35,980 nt of DNA. It comes from an archaeon (GTDB taxonomy: Archaea; Thermoproteota; Nitrososphaeria; Nitrososphaerales; UBA183). Positions 32,864-35,980 of this stretch are shown here, piece by piece. The DNA lies in the NCBI GenBank assembly GCA_021828185.1, contig JAKASI010000011.1:1-35980 (forward strand). The letters run 5' to 3'. Numbering within the stretch: position 1 is the first letter of the stretch; each line of letters opens with the position of its first letter. The position numbers were made by a program, and so were the translations under genes. Under the pieces are notes generated by a model. That model saw nothing but the letters and a program-made list of their open reading frames with translations, did no database searches and had not been told where the DNA came from.

Positions 32864-32912
32864 GCCGGCGGCAGGCGTGCTCGGGTCCTAAACTGTTGCT
32901 GAAGTTGGCGGG

Positions 32913-33032
32913 TTACTGGCTTACCGTTACAGGAGCGGTATGTGCTTTGCTGTGTTCGGTCAGTTTGTCCGAGGTGTCGAACTTGGCCCCGCAGGCTGCA
33001 CAGGTATACTCCTTCTTTCCCCACAGTCTCAT
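32913..33032 (-). CDS. tiny C2H2 zinc-finger protein
   Basis: 39 aa. One classic C2H2 finger: YTCAACGAKFDTSDKLTEHSKAH (C-x2-C, x12, H-x3-to-4-H). ATG at 33032 with a strong TATA 22 bases upstream (33053-33062). Such one-finger proteins are common in archaea and may bind DNA or act as small adaptors. Confidence 0.75.
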   Translation of the reverse strand: MRLWGKKEYTCAACGAKFDTSDKLTEHSKAHTAPVTVSQ

Positions 33033-33052
33033 AAGGTCGAACCGTGCTTTGA

Positions 33053-33062
33053 GGTATATAAT
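33053..33062 (-). promoter_or_regulatory. TATA box of the zinc-finger gene
   Basis: ATTATATACC on the minus strand, ending 20 bases before the ATG at 33032, which fits a leaderless transcript. Confidence 0.55.
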
Positions 33063-33141
33063 ACAACAATTTTGCGGGGCCAAACGTCACGGCCCGGGCA
33101 CCCTGAAGGCGCCGAGACTCGACTGCCTGCGGTAGTACGCC

Positions 33142-33342
33142 CTACCTCTTCCTAGCTTCCCGCAGGGGACAGGCTCGCCTGACTTCTGGCACAGAGCATA
33201 TTTCTTCTACGAAAGCCAACCCTACTTCTCTCGGGGAGTTTCCGAAAGTACACTCGTAGCCCCGGCCCGCGCTCTGTAGGTACCTGCAACCCCAGTACTC
33301 GGTCACTTCGAGTTCGCCCTTCCCAGTGCTTCTTCCCCGCAT
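33142..33342 (-). CDS. small four-cysteine protein
   Basis: 66 aa, ATG start, with TATA-like CTATAAATC about 35 bases upstream. Cysteines 19, 31, 49 and 58 in GCRYLQ, YECTFG, EEICSV and RACPL. The pattern suggests a metal site or disulphides; no family recognised. A Gly/Arg-rich start is followed by what looks like a compact alpha/beta core. Confidence 0.5.
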   Translation of the reverse strand: MRGRSTGKGELEVTEYWGCRYLQSAGRGYECTFGNSPREVGLAFVEEICSVPEVRRACPLREARKR

Positions 33343-33477
33343 CTCACTCGGTCCCGAACTCTTCCGGAGGCCGATTTATAGTGGGAACACATTTGTCACG
33401 CTTGGCAATGGAGTCTGCACCTTCGCGGAGCCACGCCTCAAGCCACAGAAGTTCAGGTCAGGCCTGCGTGGGGGTCA

Positions 33478-33888
33478 CTAGGTTGATGCAGCGACGAGTT
33501 CCCGCACCCTCCACTCTATCTCGTCCGCAATCCGTCTGACCTCTTCGAGAGGCTTTCCCTTCGGGTCTTCTAGATTCCAGTCCACCAGCTTCTTCTGTAT
33601 CTTGGCCAGCATGGGCCTGGGGCAGACTTCTTCGACGGAGCAACCCATGGTGATTACAAGGCTCGCCTGATTGACCATATCCGCTGTCAGCATCTTGGGC
33701 TTGCTGCCGGAGATGTCGATCCCCTTCTCCTTCATCGCCTCCACAACAAGGGGGTTGATTGACAGTTGCGGCCTGGTGCCCGCACTGGAAGCGGACAGCC
33801 CGTGCCTCTTCGCGAAAGCCTCTGCCATCTGGCTCCGCCCCGCGTTCTCAACACATACAAACAGGAGCGATTCTCTTGGACCTGTCAC
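33478..33888 (-). CDS. arsC: arsenate reductase (low-MW phosphatase type)
   Basis: 136 aa, GTG start with GGAGG before it. Phosphatase-like loop CVENAGRSQMAEAF and later TMGCSVEEVCP provide the redox cysteines of thioredoxin-coupled ArsC. Reduces arsenate to arsenite; the window's thioredoxin could serve it, but this is only inference. No arsenite pump or ArsR is adjacent. Confidence 0.88.
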   Translation of the reverse strand: MTGPRESLLFVCVENAGRSQMAEAFAKRHGLSASSAGTRPQLSINPLVVEAMKEKGIDISGSKPKMLTADMVNQASLVITMGCSVEEVCPRPMLAKIQKKLVDWNLEDPKGKPLEEVRRIADEIEWRVRELVAAST

Positions 33889-34143
33889 AGCCCTCCTCGG
33901 AACTTCCGAATATTAAGCCGGAGCAAGGGCGTCTTTGGCCGTTCACAAGGCAGCACTGGCTCAACGCGCAGTAGGTGTCGATTTAGCGGGTCCGGGCTTT
34001 CAAAACGGAGGCAGCCAGGACGAGCGCTAGACATGTCGAAGAACCGAAACGTGAGCTAGGTCGCCTGCCAGCGATCACATTGTGGGTCTCCCACATGATA
34101 TGCTAATGCGAAGCGCCTGTTCTAGGTATGCCTACGCCTGGGT

Positions 34144-34677
34144 TTGGACGCCCACGATTCCATTATAACAGGAAGTTCGGAGCCGTGCACGTTGTCGGTA
34201 CTTGACATCGTGGTTTTGTGGGTGCATCTGCTCAGCGCAGTGCTCTTCGTCGGCGGCTCGTTCTTCATGTGGCTAGTTGTCGTGCCAGCTTCGCATCTGA
34301 TCGCCCGCGACGAATCAGAGAGGACCCAGCTTGTGGGTAAGATTGCAAAGCAGTTTGGAAGAGTGACGAGCGTAATCCTGATTGTACTCGTGCTAAGCGG
34401 GGTCTACAACGTGTCGTGGTATCTCCCGTCCTTTGGTGCGCTCTTCAGTTATCCCGGTACCATCCTGCTCGCCAAAGTCATCCTGGTCGTGGCTCTCATC
34501 CTGCTCATCTACCTGCACAACACTTACTTTGGGAGGAAGATAGTTCAGTTCGCGCGAGAAGGGAAGCTAGAACAGCTGAAGGCAATCAGGAAGAAGAGCA
34601 GGGTGGTCTCCATGGCCAACCTTCTGCTAATGCTGGTCATCCTCCTCCTCGCGGTGATGTTGCAGATGCCTCTCTAG
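34144..34677 (+). CDS. CopD-like membrane protein
   Basis: 177 aa with four hydrophobic helices and charged ends. The first helix reads VVLWVHLLSAVLFVGGSFFMW, the pattern of the CopD/DUF2269 group (heme- or copper-linked membrane proteins). The TTG start at 34144 is uncertain; a later TTG at 34189 (LSVLDIV) would fit the membrane start as well. The last helix and stop share CTAG with the radical SAM gene. Confidence 0.75.
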   Translation: MDAHDSIITGSSEPCTLSVLDIVVLWVHLLSAVLFVGGSFFMWLVVVPASHLIARDESERTQLVGKIAKQFGRVTSVILIVLVLSGVYNVSWYLPSFGALFSYPGTILLAKVILVVALILLIYLHNTYFGRKIVQFAREGKLEQLKAIRKKSRVVSMANLLLMLVILLLAVMLQMPL

Positions 34678-35822
34678 CCACGTGAAGTAGGCGGGAAAGC
34701 AAGGATACAGGCGGGGTCAGACCCCAACGGGTCGCTGCCGTGGGCAAAGGCCCTCGCCCTGCTTCCGCCGCATATGTGGCTGAACTCGCATGCACCACAG
34801 CTCCCCACGAGGTTTCTTGCTCGTATCTGTCTGAGGAGGTCGTGTTCTCTGTACACGCTAACAAGGCCGTCCGATTTGACGTTGCCCAGCGGGACGGGGA
34901 GCAAGCCTCCCGGATAGATTGTGCCATCGTAGGCGACGAAAACTATCCCGTCACCATCCAAAGTCCCTCGGGACCTTATGCTCGACGAACCTGTAGGCTC
35001 TCCTTCAAGCGCGAACAGCTCCGAGGTCATCCGCAGATATCCCGGGTCTCTCCAGAGGGGGCCAGAGCGGACCCTCCCCGCGGCCACTCTCCTGATGAAG
35101 GGAGCCTCCACGGTCCGGACTACAATCCCGTACTTGGAGGCATCATAGAGGAAGTTGCATACGCTCTCGTACTCCTCGGGCCCGATGCCCTCGACTCCAG
35201 TCCCCCTCCCGACCTGTATGAGGAAGAACACCTCCCAGACCTTCACCCCCAGCCGCCGAATCAGATGAAAGATCCGGGGGAGTTCGAGGACGTTCCTTCT
35301 CATTACTACTGTGTTGACTTGGACCAGCAGTCCCAGCCCCGCAGCCTTCCCGATGGCCCAAACCGTCTTCTCGAAGGTGCCGTCCCTCCTCCTGATGAAA
35401 TCATGCGTCGAGGCGGCGGCCCCATCGAGGCTAATCGAAATTGACGTCGCTCCCGACGCCCTTAGCCGTTCGAGAGAATCGGTCGTCAGCAGGTCCGACG
35501 CCGCGGGAGACGCTGCGAACCCCACACCGCGGTCCGACGCATACCGCAAGAGGTCGAAGAGGTCTCTTCTCTTCAGAGGGTCTCCCCCGGTGAAGACAAC
35601 GGTTGGATATGGTTTGCCAAACCCCGTCACTTCGTCGATCAGGCGGAACCCTTCGTCCCCGCTCAGTTCCCCCGGGAGAGGGTCGCTGATCGCCGACGCC
35701 CTACAATGAATGCAACTCAGTGGGCATGCCCTTGTAGTTTCCCAGAACACCAAGACTGGCTTGCTGGCGAAGGACGCATTGGCTCCACGACTGTCTTCCC
35801 GACCCACACGGATGGCTTCCAT
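34674..35822 (-). CDS. radical SAM/SPASM-type protein
   Basis: 382 aa from the ATG at 35822 (GGTGG just before), preferred over an upstream start that lacks a domain. C33-x3-C37-x2-C40 (ACPLSCIHCRA) holds the SAM cluster. TGGDPLKR and SISLDGAAAST continue the radical SAM barrel. The C-terminal SCGACEFSHICGG plus DPAC gives the auxiliary cluster. This matches the group near AhbC/NirJ and TIGR04053-like proteins; the substrate is not set. The end overlaps the CopD-like gene by CTAG. Confidence 0.88.
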   Translation of the reverse strand: MEAIRVGREDSRGANASFASKPVLVFWETTRACPLSCIHCRASAISDPLPGELSGDEGFRLIDEVTGFGKPYPTVVFTGGDPLKRRDLFDLLRYASDRGVGFAASPAASDLLTTDSLERLRASGATSISISLDGAAASTHDFIRRRDGTFEKTVWAIGKAAGLGLLVQVNTVVMRRNVLELPRIFHLIRRLGVKVWEVFFLIQVGRGTGVEGIGPEEYESVCNFLYDASKYGIVVRTVEAPFIRRVAAGRVRSGPLWRDPGYLRMTSELFALEGEPTGSSSIRSRGTLDGDGIVFVAYDGTIYPGGLLPVPLGNVKSDGLVSVYREHDLLRQIRARNLVGSCGACEFSHICGGSRARAFAHGSDPLGSDPACILAFPPTSRG

Positions 35823-35959
35823 CTGCCACCATGTTGCCCCGGACGTCCTTCTAAAGAAAACGGTTGTTCGTGGTGAACCCACTCGCCGCATTTGCCCAAA
35901 ATCAAGAACCCGATTCCACTCCGACCATGACCCGGTCGGATGGCTTGAGTTGGGCATGA

Positions 35960-35980
35960 TGCGGGGGGTGGGATTTGAAC
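35960..35980 (-). tRNA. 3' end of a second tRNA, cut by the window edge
   Basis: On the minus strand: TTCAAAT T-loop, CCCAC T-stem, CCCCCGC acceptor strand and discriminator A at 35960. The rest lies beyond the window. Confidence 0.6.

Overview
This is a gene-dense (high-GC by eye), almost fully coding archaeal segment. Archaeal markers are an aRF1/eRF1-type peptide release factor, an archaeal-type primase large subunit, two HTH_10 (Bat-type) regulators, a Dpo4-like Y-family polymerase with a PCNA-binding-like tail, TATA-type promoters about 22-30 bases before start codons (leaderless style), frequent TTG/GTG starts, and a tRNA-Thr with two tiny introns. Multiple small tRNA introns, the primase layout and the ValRS type suggest Thermoproteota, perhaps a non-ammonia-oxidising Nitrososphaeria relative. 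That placement is inference, with low to moderate certainty.

Layout. Bases 1-6953 look like an island: a 23-base repeat matching a tRNA 3' end lies at the window start and again, with one mismatch, at 6931. Inside, all on the minus strand, is a duplicated three-gene module (winged-helix regulator, six-cysteine secreted protein of 161 aa, membrane-anchored secreted protein of about 375 aa). In the second copy the regulator is a frameshifted pseudogene. The module is followed by an ABC ATPase, permease and small membrane protein. Both copies carry a 12-base palindrome just before the small secreted gene. This is the best candidate for an undescribed system in the window. Bases 7.1-13.8 kb hold redox, stress and transport genes: thioredoxin, Bat-type regulators, a ClC protein, a DAO-family oxidoreductase and a methyltransferase. 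Bases 13.8-16.6 kb hold a Y-family polymerase, a SWIM zinc protein, a solitary Cas1-like integrase without an N-terminal domain, and tRNA-Thr(UGU).

Bases 16.8-25.8 kb hold two aldo/keto reductases, valyl-tRNA synthetase, a deazaguanine pair (QueT-like transporter and QueC-like ligase) with a broken Vsr/EDxHD-like homing endonuclease overlapping the queC end, the primase large subunit and a YchF/Obg-family GTPase. Bases 25.8-36 kb hold a membrane-tethered regulator, a DUF4382-like surface protein, aRF1 interrupted by a 505-residue LAGLIDADG intein, UMP kinase, a CNNM/CBS membrane protein, a PEP-mutase-family enzyme, two tiny Zn/Cys proteins, an arsenate reductase, a CopD-like protein and a radical SAM/SPASM protein that ends near a second partial tRNA.

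How it fits together. Housekeeping translation and replication genes (ValRS, aRF1, PriL, YchF, UMPK) are interleaved with mobile DNA: an intein, a homing endonuclease remnant, an att-bounded island and a Cas1 solo gene. Convergent pairs are packed so tightly that three share a four-base CTAG as both stop codons.
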